Source: Actinomycetes bacterium
GTDB lineage: Bacteria > Actinomycetota > CALGFH01
Length of the DNA stretch: 13,891 nt
Reading direction: 5' to 3'
Assembly (NCBI GenBank): GCA_030146615.1
Contig: JASLBL010000036.1
Span: 1 to 13,891, forward strand
Below, one piece after another: positions 1-6,613 of the stretch. The stretch's first letter is position 1, and each line of letters starts with the position of its first letter. The translations under genes and the position numbers were made by a program. The notes under the pieces are model-generated. The model saw only the letters and a program-made list of their open reading frames with translations. It made no database searches and was not told where the DNA came from.

Positions 1-948
1 CCGGCCGCGGCCAAGGGCGGGGAGCTGCGCACCGACCAGCTGCTGGCCCGGCCGCCGGGGGGCCCGACGCAGGGCTGGCAGGCGGTCGTCTACCAGGTGA
101 GCGGGGGCCGGGTGCGGCCGGCGCCGGGGCCGGCCGAGCGCAAGCGCCAGGAGCTGGCCGCCCGGATCGGCGCGCCGGTGGCCGGCTGCCAGCGGATCGC
201 CGTGGTCGCCCTCAAGGGCGGGGTCGGCAAGACCACCACCACCGCCTGCCTGGGCGCGGTCTTCGCCGAGCACCGCGGCGACCGGGTGGTCGCCGTCGAC
301 GCCAACCCCGACCCGGGCACTCTCGGCTACCGTATCCGCCGCGACACCACCCGCACGGCCAGCGATCTGCTGGCCAACGTGGACAAGCTGGAGCGCTACG
401 CCGACGTCCGCGCCTACGCCTCCCAGACCGACCTACGCCTCGAGGTGATCGCGTCCGAGGCCGACCCGGCCCGCGACGAGGCGTTCGGCGAGGACGACTA
501 CCGCGAGCTGGCCGTGGTCCTTGAGCGCTTCTACTCCCTGGTCCTGACCGACTGCGGGCCCGGCCTGCTCCACTCGGCCATGCGGGCCATCCTGCCGACC
601 GCCGACCAGCTGGTGGTCGTCGCCGCCCCCAGCCTCGACGGCGCCCGCTCGGCCAGCCTGACCCTCGACTGGCTCGACCAGCACGGCCACGGGGCGCTGG
701 CCCGCTCCTCGGTCGTGGTGATCAACGGCGTCCGCGAGCGCGGCCTGGTCGACGTGGACAAGCTCCAAGAGCACTTCGCCCGCCGCTGCCGGGCGGTGGT
801 CCGCATCCCGTACGACCGCCACCTGGAGACCGGCGCCGAGATCGTCCTCGACGAGCTGGCCCCAGCCACCCGCCGCGCCTACGTCCGGCTGGCGGCCGCC
901 GTGGCCGACGGCTTCCGCCCCCCGGCCACCGACGGCGGCCAGGCCTAA
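1..948 (+). CDS. MinD/ParA-like P-loop ATPase, type VII-secretion-associated type (5' end missing)
   Basis: The frame is open from base 1, so the gene starts upstream. The first GTG at 97 is probably internal, because the stretch before it (TQGWQAVVYQVSGG) already looks like the usual lead-in of these proteins. A deviant Walker A, LKGGVGKTTTT, lies at bases 214-246. It is followed by the AVDANPD motif at about 294-314 and LTDCGPGLLHSAMR at about 541-585, the switch and Walker B region. Family knowledge: this arrangement, with a variable N-terminal part before an SRP/MinD-type ATPase, matches EspI-like proteins beside actinobacterial ESX/type VII secretion loci. They are thought to act as cytoplasmic ATPases affecting secretion. 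That role is inferred from resemblance, since no other secretion gene is in the window. A plain chromosome or plasmid partition ParA is less likely because no parB follows. Third codon positions are almost all G or C, as in the neighbours. Confidence 0.85.
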   Translation, partial: PAAAKGGELRTDQLLARPPGGPTQGWQAVVYQVSGGRVRPAPGPAERKRQELAARIGAPVAGCQRIAVVALKGGVGKTTTTACLGAVFAEHRGDRVVAVDANPDPGTLGYRIRRDTTRTASDLLANVDKLERYADVRAYASQTDLRLEVIASEADPARDEAFGEDDYRELAVVLERFYSLVLTDCGPGLLHSAMRAILPTADQLVVVAAPSLDGARSASLTLDWLDQHGHGALARSSVVVINGVRERGLVDVDKLQEHFARRCRAVVRIPYDRHLETGAEIVLDELAPATRRAYVRLAAAVADGFRPPATDGGQA

Positions 949-956
949 CGCGTTGC

Positions 957-962
957 TATCAT
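957..962 (+). promoter_or_regulatory. Probable -10 element (TATCAT) for a leaderless fmdB-type transcript
   Basis: TATCAT fits the actinobacterial TAnnnT -10 pattern and ends 7 bases before the ATG at 970. Transcription would therefore begin at or next to the start codon. No Shine-Dalgarno sequence precedes the ATG, which supports a leaderless message. No good -35 is seen at the usual distance. It lies in the 21-base gap after the ATPase stop, so the small gene can be expressed independently of the gene upstream. Confidence 0.5.
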
Positions 963-969
963 CCCGGCT

Positions 970-1296
970 ATGCCGACCTACGAGTACGCCTGCACCGAGT
1001 GCGGCGACCGCACCGAGGTGGTGCAGTCGATCTCGGACGCGCACCTGACCACCTGCACCGTCTGCGGGGGGCTCCTGCGCAAGGTCTTCTCCCCGGTCGG
1101 GATCGTGTTCAAGGGGTCGGGCTTCTACCGGACCGACTCGCGAGGCCGGTCCTCCGCCGCCGGCAAGGCCGACGGCAAGACCGACGGCGCCGACAAGGCC
1201 AGGACGGACGCCGACTCGAGCTCGTCCTCCAAGACCTCGTCCTCGGACGGCGGGAGCTCGAGCTCAACGACCAAGGCGGCCGAGAAGAGCGCCTGA
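970..1296 (+). CDS. FmdB-family zinc-ribbon protein with Ser-rich tail
   Basis: This 108-residue protein begins MPTYEYACTECG. It carries two CxxC pairs, C8/C11 and C29/C32, which should bind one zinc ion, and then the conserved FSPVGIVFKGSGFYRTD segment of the FmdB regulatory family. The C-terminal half (about residues 58-108) is low-complexity and rich in Ser, Lys, Asp and Thr, so it is probably disordered. Such tails are common in actinobacterial members. Family knowledge: FmdB proteins were first linked to formamidase or amidase regulation, and the Mycobacterium tuberculosis relative Rv0991c has been described as a redox-regulated chaperone. Which role applies here cannot be told. The ATG at 970 is chosen because it gives the canonical N-terminus and is placed for leaderless translation behind TATCAT at 957-962. 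The next gene on this strand begins 303 bases later. Confidence 0.9.
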   Translation: MPTYEYACTECGDRTEVVQSISDAHLTTCTVCGGLLRKVFSPVGIVFKGSGFYRTDSRGRSSAAGKADGKTDGADKARTDADSSSSSKTSSSDGGSSSSTTKAAEKSA

Positions 1297-1299
1297 CTC

Positions 1300-1497
1300 T
1301 CAGCCGGGCCGGGCCGGGGTCGTCCAGCAGGTACGGCAGCAGCTCGTCTGAGGACGCCACCACCCGGCCGCTGCGAACGGACACGACCACCCGGCCGGCG
1401 CCAGCGGCCGGCGCGACAGGACCCGCGCGGCCACCGGGTCGGCCATGACCAGGCTGGCCCCGTCACTCGGGCTGCCGGCGACCACTTGGGACGACAC
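1300..1497 (-). other. Gap between fmdB-type gene and mtnP; possible frameshifted minus-strand ORF
   Basis: The 303-base gap 1297-1599 has no intact convincing gene. On the minus strand, a frame from GTG at 1497 reads VSSQVVAGSPSDGASLVMAD and on to about 1405. The neighbouring minus frame from about 1400 to 1316 reads GRVVVSVRSGRVVASSDELL. Both pieces have the strong G/C third-position bias of real genes here, and together they would make a protein of about 60-70 residues joined by a one-base shift near 1395-1410. After the shift, however, the second frame runs on without a clear stop, opposite the fmdB-type gene. I recognise no family. It could be a decayed gene, a sequencing error, or chance in GC-rich DNA. 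Confidence 0.25.
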
Positions 1498-1599
1498 GAC
1501 CGGGGTGCGGCTGGTTCCGCTCCGATACCATGCCGGCGGCCGCCGGCCGGGCGGCCGCCTCGCGGGGGGTCGCCCCGCCGGTCGAAAGGTGCGAGCGTC

Positions 1600-2409
1600 A
1601 TGGCCCGTCCCCAGGCCGAGCTCGGGGTCTTCGGCGGCTCCGGGTTCTACGCGTTCCTCGATGGTGTCGAGGAGCACAAGGTCGAGACGCCCTACGGCGA
1701 CCCGTCCGACAAGGTGGCGATCGGCGAGGTCGAGGGCCGCAAGGTCGCCTTCCTCCCCCGCCACGGCCGCCGCCACCAGTACCCGCCCCACAAGATCCCC
1801 TACCGGGCCAACCTCTGGGCCATGAAGGAGCTGGGGGTGACCCGGGTGATCGGCCCCTGCGCCGCCGGGTCGCTCCAGGCCGAGGCCGCCCCCGGGCACT
1901 TCGTCATCTGCGACCAGGTGGTGGACAGGACCTGGGGCCGCCATGACACCTTCTACGACGGCCCCGAGACCACCCACATCTCCTTTGCCGACCCCTACTG
2001 CCCCGAGCTGCGCTCCCTCGCCCTCAAGGAGGCCGAGGCCAGGGGCATCACCGCCCACGACGGCGGCACCATGGTGGTCATCCAGGGGCCCAGGTTCTCG
2101 ACCCGGGCCGAGTCGCGCTGGTTCCAGTCCAACGGCTGGAAGGTCATCAACATGACCGGCTACCCCGAGGCGTTGCTGGCCCGCGAGCTCGAGCTCTGCT
2201 ACGTGAACGTCTCGCTGATCACCGACTACGACGTCGGCCTTGAGGGGATGCCCGGGGTCGAGCCGGTCTCCCACTCCGAGGTCGTGCGGGTGTTCGAGGA
2301 GAACAACGCCAAGCTCAAGGACCTCCTGTTCGCCCTGCTGCCGAGTGTGCCCGCCGAGCGCACCTGCCCGTGCGCCACCGCCCTCAAGGGCGCCCGCTTC
2401 GAGGTCTGA
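1600..2409 (+). CDS. mtnP: S-methyl-5'-thioadenosine phosphorylase
   Basis: This enzyme splits methylthioadenosine with phosphate into adenine and methylthioribose-1-phosphate, recycling the by-product of polyamine and related SAM-dependent reactions in the cytosol. The 269-residue length is normal for the family. Visible motifs are the phosphate-binding GGSGFY near the N-terminus, the FLPRHGRRH segment, GPRFSTRAES, and NMTGYPEA in the substrate pocket. TDYD at residues 208-211 supplies two Asp residues at the base-binding site; in this family these favour 6-amino purines (adenine) over hypoxanthine. The ATG at 1600 follows AAAGG at 1585-1589 at 10-base spacing. A longer frame from 1486 adds only low-complexity Pro/Gly/Arg residues and is rejected. 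TACCAT at 1526-1531 is a possible -10. uppP starts 18 bases after the stop, so the two may be co-transcribed. Confidence 0.95.
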   Translation: MARPQAELGVFGGSGFYAFLDGVEEHKVETPYGDPSDKVAIGEVEGRKVAFLPRHGRRHQYPPHKIPYRANLWAMKELGVTRVIGPCAAGSLQAEAAPGHFVICDQVVDRTWGRHDTFYDGPETTHISFADPYCPELRSLALKEAEARGITAHDGGTMVVIQGPRFSTRAESRWFQSNGWKVINMTGYPEALLARELELCYVNVSLITDYDVGLEGMPGVEPVSHSEVVRVFEENNAKLKDLLFALLPSVPAERTCPCATALKGARFEV

Positions 2410-2427
2410 CAGAAAGGCTCCGGCCCC

Positions 2428-3339
2428 GTGCTCCGCGCCATCGTCCTCGGGATCGTGCAGGGGATCACCGAGTTCCTGCCGATCTCGTCGTCGGCCCACC
2501 TGTCGATCGTGCCCCGGCTGCTGGGCTACACCACCCCGACCCTGGCCTTCGAGGTGCTGCTGCACTTCGGCACCCTGGCCGCGGTGGTGGCCTACTTCGC
2601 CAGGGACCTGTGGGCGTTCGTGCTCAGCCTGGTCGCCCCTGGCCGGCTCGGCCGGGAGGAGGCGGCCAGCCGGCGAAGGCTGCTGGGCCTGCTCGCCCTG
2701 GCCTCGGTCCCGGCGGCGGCGGTCGGGTTCGTGCTCCAGGACTGGGCCGACGAGCAGACGGCCCGGCCGCTACGGGCCTCGGTCTGGCTGGTGCTGACCA
2801 CCGTGATCATGATCGCGGCCGAGCTCTACGACCGGGCCCGGGCCCGCCGCGCCGCCCCGGTCCCGGCGGCCAGCGCGGGGACCGGCACCCGGGCCGAGCG
2901 GTTCGGGCGGGCGGCGCCGGCGGCCCCACCCGGCCCGGCCGACGCCGAGGAGGAGCTGAAGCGGCTGCCAGTGGCCAAGGCGGCCGGCATCGGCCTGGCT
3001 CAGGCTCTGGCCCTGGTCCCGGGCACCAGCCGGTCGGGGGTGACGATCTCGGCCGGGCTGTTCCAGGGCGTCTCGCGCGGGACGGCGGCCCGGTTCTCGT
3101 TCCTGCTGTCGATCCCGGCCATCCTGGGCGCCGGCATCCTCAAGCTGGACGAGCTCTCGGGGGCCACCGAGACCCCGGCCGAGCTGGTCGCCGGGACCGT
3201 CGCCGCCGGGGTCTCGGGCTTCCTGGCCGTGTCCTTCCTGATCCGCCTGCTCCGCACCCGGACCCTGTGGCCGTTCATCTGGTACCGGCTGGTCGCCGGG
3301 GGCCTGTTCGTGCTCCTGCTGTCCACCGTGCGGTCCTGA
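2428..3339 (+). CDS. uppP: Undecaprenyl-diphosphatase (UppP/BacA)
   Basis: This integral membrane enzyme dephosphorylates undecaprenyl pyrophosphate so the lipid carrier can be reused in cell-wall synthesis; extra copies give bacitracin resistance. The N-terminus holds QGITEFLPISSSAHL (residues 11-25), with the family's catalytic Glu/Ser/His cluster. The second signature, PGTSRSG, is at residues 198-204 and includes the key Arg202. Several hydrophobic segments span the rest. At 303 residues it is longer than the typical 265-280, mainly because of an Ala/Pro/Arg-rich hydrophilic loop at about residues 133-175 before the second signature, probably cytoplasmic. The start is GTG at 2428, with AGAAAGG at 2411-2417 about 10 bases upstream. 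Its TGA overlaps the ATG of the following short acetyltransferase ORF (TGATG). Confidence 0.95.
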   Translation: MLRAIVLGIVQGITEFLPISSSAHLSIVPRLLGYTTPTLAFEVLLHFGTLAAVVAYFARDLWAFVLSLVAPGRLGREEAASRRRLLGLLALASVPAAAVGFVLQDWADEQTARPLRASVWLVLTTVIMIAAELYDRARARRAAPVPAASAGTGTRAERFGRAAPAAPPGPADAEEELKRLPVAKAAGIGLAQALALVPGTSRSGVTISAGLFQGVSRGTAARFSFLLSIPAILGAGILKLDELSGATETPAELVAGTVAAGVSGFLAVSFLIRLLRTRTLWPFIWYRLVAGGLFVLLLSTVRS

Positions 3340-3626
3340 TGACCGCCGTCCGCCCGGCCACGGTCGCCGACGAACAGACGGGCGCCGGGCGGGCCCTGCT
3401 TCAGGCCGCCCAGGCCGAGCTGGCCCGGCTCGGCCTCGAGGAGACGGTGCTGTGGGTCCTGCCGGCCAACGCCCGCGCCCGCCGGTTCTACGAGATCGCC
3501 GGCTGGGTCGCCGACGGGGCGTCGCGGACCACCGAGGTCCTCGGCGTGGTCGTTCCCGAGGTCCGCTACCGCAGGCGCTCGACCAGTGAGGAGAGCTCGT
3601 CGGCGACGCCGGTTGGGACCGAGTAG
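3339..3626 (+). CDS. Short GNAT-family N-acetyltransferase ORF, internally deleted remnant
   Basis: The 95-residue product starts MTAVRPATVADE, the typical first strand of a GNAT enzyme. It then jumps directly to TGAGRALLQAAQAELARLG, the acetyl-CoA-binding motif A and its helix, followed by the usual ending NARARRFYEIAGWVADG. In ordinary GNATs about 80-90 residues (helices 1-2 and strands 2-4, much of the substrate site) lie between these parts; here they are absent and the reading frame stays open. An in-frame deletion is the simplest reading, and the product is unlikely to be a working enzyme. The ATG at 3339 shares the uppP stop (TGATG), so it would be translated by coupling. After EVRYRRR, where family members usually end, the frame continues about 15 residues into Ser-rich sequence. 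Its last 61 bases overlap the 3' end of the minus-strand dehydrogenase gene. Confidence 0.6.
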   Translation: MTAVRPATVADEQTGAGRALLQAAQAELARLGLEETVLWVLPANARARRFYEIAGWVADGASRTTEVLGVVVPEVRYRRRSTSEESSSATPVGTE

Positions 3627-4459
3627 CCGGTCTCGTCGCGGATCTGCGCGAAGTGGTCCCGCACGTCCTCCAGGGTCAGGTCCGGGTTGGCGTAGCCCTC
3701 GGTGAGGCCGATGAAGAAGCGGGCCACCCGCCCGCCGCCGGCCGAGTAGATCTCGCCGCTGACCGGGCACTCCTCGGACACCAGCCAGGCGGCCACGGGC
3801 GCGACCAGGCCCGGGTCGAGCAAGGGGGCGAGCGGACCGAGCAGCTCCTCGGTCATGCGGGTCCGGGCGATCGGGGCGAGCACGTTGGCCTTGATGTTGT
3901 AGCGGGCGCCCTCCTGGGCGAGCACCCGGGCCAGCCCGACCAGCCCCATCTTGGCCGCGCCGTAGTTGCTCTGGCCGAAGTTGCCCAGGATGCCGGCGTT
4001 GGAGGCGGTGACCAGCACGCGGCCGTAGCCGGCCTCGCGCATCTTCACCCAGGCCGGCCGGATCACGTGGAAGGCCCCCTTGAGGTGCACCTCCAGCACC
4101 GCGTCGAGCAGCTCCGGGGTCAGGTTGTGGAACGCCTTGTCGCGCAGGATGCCGGCGTTGCTGATCACGATGTCGACCCGGCCGAACGCCTCCAGGGCGG
4201 TGTCGACGATCGCCTGCCCGCCCTCGGGGGTGGCCACCGTGCTGGTGTCGGCCACCGCCACCCCGCCAAGGCCCTCGATCTCCTTGACCGTCTGCTCGGC
4301 CGGCCCGGCCGACGCCCCCGTGCCGTCGGTCGCCCCGCCCAGGTCGTTGACGACCACCCTGGCGCCCCGGGAGGCCAGCAGCAGCGCATGCTCCCGGCCC
4401 AGGCCGCCGCCCGCGCCGGTCACGATCGCCACCCTGCCGTCGAAGCGGATCTCGCCCAT
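3566..4459 (-). CDS. Short-chain dehydrogenase/reductase, HSD17B4-like 3-hydroxyacyl-CoA dehydrogenase type
   Basis: This is a 297-residue Rossmann-fold oxidoreductase. The glycine-rich TGAGGGLG is at residues 14-21. Asp39 in VVVNDLGG at the end of strand 2 indicates NAD rather than NADP. The SNAG motif follows the fourth strand, and Ser153, Tyr166 and Lys170 form the catalytic set (TASNAG...SNYGAAK). The GREHA...NDLGGA...AGILRDKAF...GNFGQSNY pattern is that of the dehydrogenase part of multifunctional enzyme type 2 (HSD17B4), which oxidises (3R)-hydroxyacyl-CoA in beta-oxidation of branched or sterol side chains. The exact substrate is inferred. The ATG at 4459 has GGAGG at 4466-4470, 6 bases upstream. 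A much longer frame upstream runs antisense to the racemase and is rejected. The gene is divergent from the racemase across 42 bases, which suggests joint regulation in one acyl-CoA pathway. Confidence 0.9.
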   Translation of the reverse strand: MGEIRFDGRVAIVTGAGGGLGREHALLLASRGARVVVNDLGGATDGTGASAGPAEQTVKEIEGLGGVAVADTSTVATPEGGQAIVDTALEAFGRVDIVISNAGILRDKAFHNLTPELLDAVLEVHLKGAFHVIRPAWVKMREAGYGRVLVTASNAGILGNFGQSNYGAAKMGLVGLARVLAQEGARYNIKANVLAPIARTRMTEELLGPLAPLLDPGLVAPVAAWLVSEECPVSGEIYSAGGGRVARFFIGLTEGYANPDLTLEDVRDHFAQIRDETGYSVPTGVADELSSLVERLR

Positions 4460-4489
4460 GCCTCGCCTCCCGTGTCGTGCCGCCGGCCC

Positions 4490-4496
4490 TACGATA
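4490..4496. promoter_or_regulatory. Possible bidirectional -10 (TACGATA) shared by dehydrogenase and racemase genes
   Basis: TACGATA reads TACGAT on the + strand and TATCGT on the - strand, so each direction has a TAnnnT -10 element offset by one base. On + it ends 6 bases before the racemase ATG at 4502, implying a leaderless transcript. On - transcription would begin near 4484, giving a leader of about 25 bases that contains the dehydrogenase ribosome-binding site. No clear -35 is seen on either side. Confidence 0.5.
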
Positions 4497-4501
4497 CGGG
4501 C

Positions 4502-5620
4502 ATGGGACCCCTTGAGGGAGTGCGCATCGTCGAGGTCGCGGGGATCGGGCCGGGGCCGTTCTGCGCCATGCTCCTGGCCGACCTGGGCGCCGAGGTGCTG
4601 GCCGTGGACCGGCCGGCGTCGGGCCAGCCGGGGTGGCCGGCGCTGTTCGGGCGGGGACGGCGCCGGGTCGCCGTCGACCTCAAGCACCCGGGCGGCCCTG
4701 GGGTGGTCCTCGACCTGGTCGCCGGGGCCGACGCGCTGGTCGAGGGGTTCCGTCCAGGGGTGGCCGAGCGCCTCGGGATCGGGCCCGAGGCCTGCCTGGA
4801 CCGCAACCCGCGCCTGGTCTACGGGCGGGTCACCGGCTGGGGCCAGGAGGGACCGCTGGCCCAGACGGCCGGCCACGACATCGACTACATCGCCCTGGCC
4901 GGGGCGCTGCATCCCGTCGGCCCTCCCGACGGCCCGCCGGTACCGCCGCTCAACCTGCTCGGCGACTTCGGCGGCGGCGGGATGCTGCTCGCCCTCGGGG
5001 TCGTCGCCGCCCTGCTGGAGGCCGCCCGCTCCGGCCGGGGCCAGGTGGTGGACGCGGCCATGGTCGACGGCGCCGCCCTGCTCACCACCCAGCTCCACGA
5101 GCTGCTGGCCGCCGGCCTCTGGACCGACCGCCGCGGCGCCAACCTGCTCGACGGCGCCGCCCCCTGCTACGCCGTCTACGAGACCGCCGACGGCCGCCAC
5201 CTGGCCGTCGGCGCCCTGGAGCCCCAGTTCTGGGCCGAGCTCCTGGAGCGAGTCGGCCTCCCCGCCGACGACCTGCCCGCCCAGCTCGACCGCGACGGCT
5301 GGCCGCTCCTCCGCGAGCGCCTGGCCGCCCAGTTCCGCACCAGGACCCGCGACGAGTGGTGCGCCCTCCTCGAGGGCACCGACGCCTGCGTCGCCCCCGT
5401 CCTCTCCCTCCTCGAAGCTCCCGCCCACCCCCACCACCAGGCCCGATCCAGCTTCGTCGAGGTCGCCGGGGTCACCCAGCCCGCCCCGGCTCCCCGCTTC
5501 AGCCGCACCCCCTCCGCGGATCCCCTTCCGCCGGCCCCCGCCGACGACGAGCTCCTCGAGGCCTGGGGCCTCCCCCCGGAACGGGTGGCGGGCCTCCGCT
5601 CCAGCGGCGCCCTCGGCTAG
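4502..5620 (+). CDS. Family III CoA-transferase, alpha-methylacyl-CoA racemase-like
   Basis: The 372-residue length is close to characterised alpha-methylacyl-CoA racemases. The CaiB/BaiF fold signature appears in the N-terminus (MGPLEGVRIVEVAGIGPGPF, then LLADLGAEVLAVDRP). The residues that do acid-base chemistry in the M. tuberculosis racemase (His126, Asp156, Glu241) line up with His125 in GHDIDYIALAG, Asp155 in LLGDFGGGGM and Glu240 in ALEPQFW. This supports a racemase rather than a CoA-transferring enzyme. Family role: it interconverts 2R- and 2S-methylacyl-CoA so that branched fatty acids or sterol side chains can enter beta-oxidation. The divergent dehydrogenase next door fits that pathway. 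The ATG at 4502 has no ribosome-binding site but sits 6 bases after TACGAT, so translation is probably leaderless. Its TAG lies in CTAG (5617-5620), which also holds the stop of the convergent hydrolase. The last part is Pro-rich. Confidence 0.9.
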   Translation: MGPLEGVRIVEVAGIGPGPFCAMLLADLGAEVLAVDRPASGQPGWPALFGRGRRRVAVDLKHPGGPGVVLDLVAGADALVEGFRPGVAERLGIGPEACLDRNPRLVYGRVTGWGQEGPLAQTAGHDIDYIALAGALHPVGPPDGPPVPPLNLLGDFGGGGMLLALGVVAALLEAARSGRGQVVDAAMVDGAALLTTQLHELLAAGLWTDRRGANLLDGAAPCYAVYETADGRHLAVGALEPQFWAELLERVGLPADDLPAQLDRDGWPLLRERLAAQFRTRTRDEWCALLEGTDACVAPVLSLLEAPAHPHHQARSSFVEVAGVTQPAPAPRFSRTPSADPLPPAPADDELLEAWGLPPERVAGLRSSGALG

Positions 5621-6612
5621 GACCCGGCGAGCCAGGTATCCAGCGCGGCCAGCCAGGCGTCCAGAGCTTCACGATGGACACTGTGGCCGGCGGGGAGGAC
5701 CCGGGTGGTGCCGTTGGGAAGGGCTTCGACGGCCGCCTTGCGGTCGAGTCCGACGAGACTCGAGCCGAGCGCCTCTTCGGCGAGGAGCAGGAGAACGGGG
5801 AGGGGGGCGGCGGTCAGCAGGCGGGGAAGGTCGAAGGGAACGCCGGGCCGGACGGCGGCGGCGATCGCCCGCCCGTCACAGTCGGCCAGGTCGGCAATCC
5901 GCCGCTCGGCCTCGCCGGGAGGCCAGGAGGGGTTGGTGGCCTCAAGATCGCGGCGAAGGGCGTCGGGGTCGGTGACGGCCCTCTGGGTGTCGGCCTCGAT
6001 GCCATCGGCCAGGGCACCCCAGTCGACCGAGGCCGACCCGGGCGGGTCCTCCACCACCAGCCGCCGCGCGAACCCGGGCCGCCGCCCCACCAGCTCGAGC
6101 GCCACCAAAGCACCCAGCGAGTGTCCGACCAGCAATGCCACCGGCGCCCCCGCCCCGGGCAACCGGCCCTCCGCACTCGGCGACCGCGCCGTCCCATCGG
6201 GCGACCGTACCGCCGCCTCGACCGTCTCGGCCACGTCGTCGGCCAGGTCGGCCACGGACAGCCTAGCCTCGGTCCGAGGGCTTGCCCCGTGCCCGCGCAA
6301 GTCCACAGCCAGCACCCGGTAGCCGCGGTCCGCCAGGGCCGGCCCCACCCGCCACCAGGTCCGCGACGAGGAGGTCACCCCGTGAACGAGCACGGCCAAG
6401 GGCGGGACGGCCAGGGGGCTGTGGACAGCGCCGCCCCCCTCCGACCCCGTCGGGCTACCCTCCCGAATCGGGGGCCCCGGCAACCGGGTGCGGGGTTCCC
6501 CGGCGCCCGGGGACCGGGGCGACCGGGACCCGGGCGACCGTACCCCGGATCCCGCGCTACCCCGAGCACCGGGATCCCGTTCCTTCCAGGATCTGGTGGC
6601 GAGCAGGGGCAC
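5617..6612 (-). CDS. Alpha/beta-hydrolase with unusual N-terminal extension
   Basis: The product is 331 residues with an alpha/beta-hydrolase core from about residue 70. It shows LVHGVTSSSRTWW (oxyanion region, His77), DLRGHGAS, and the nucleophile elbow GHSLGA with Ser165. The catalytic His is probably His310 in AGHSVHRE. The acidic member is unclear; the usual strand-6 position reads LLLLAEEALGSS. The substrate cannot be predicted (esterase, lipase or other). The first 65 or so residues are low-complexity (Gly/Pro/Arg/Ser repeats such as RSPGSRSPRSPG) and unlike the family, so the true start might be later, for example a TTG near 6483. The GTG at 6612 is 1 base after the pmbA stop and would be coupled to it. 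It is third in the tldD-pmbA operon; no functional link to the peptidase is known. Confidence 0.8.
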   Translation of the reverse strand: MPLLATRSWKERDPGARGSAGSGVRSPGSRSPRSPGAGEPRTRLPGPPIREGSPTGSEGGGAVHSPLAVPPLAVLVHGVTSSSRTWWRVGPALADRGYRVLAVDLRGHGASPRTEARLSVADLADDVAETVEAAVRSPDGTARSPSAEGRLPGAGAPVALLVGHSLGALVALELVGRRPGFARRLVVEDPPGSASVDWGALADGIEADTQRAVTDPDALRRDLEATNPSWPPGEAERRIADLADCDGRAIAAAVRPGVPFDLPRLLTAAPLPVLLLLAEEALGSSLVGLDRKAAVEALPNGTTRVLPAGHSVHREALDAWLAALDTWLAGS

Positions 6613-6613
6613 C

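Noticed and set aside
1210..1280. Ser-codon-rich repeat in the fmdB-type gene as a repeat element
   Set aside because: It is a low-complexity coding tail common in actinobacterial FmdB proteins, not a separate repeat or mobile sequence.
1300..2565. 421-residue open frame on the - strand across mtnP
   Set aside because: Most of it is antisense to mtnP and lacks family features. Only its last part, in the gap before mtnP, is kept as a low-confidence item.
2370..3338. Upstream part of a long + frame leading into the acetyltransferase ORF
   Set aside because: It overlaps uppP out of frame and is Arg/Gly/Pro-rich shadow sequence; the real ORF begins at the ATG at 3339.
4460..5437. N-terminal extension of the dehydrogenase frame on the - strand
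   Set aside because: It runs antisense through the racemase gene. The ATG at 4459 has a GGAGG at the right distance and begins the Rossmann fold directly.
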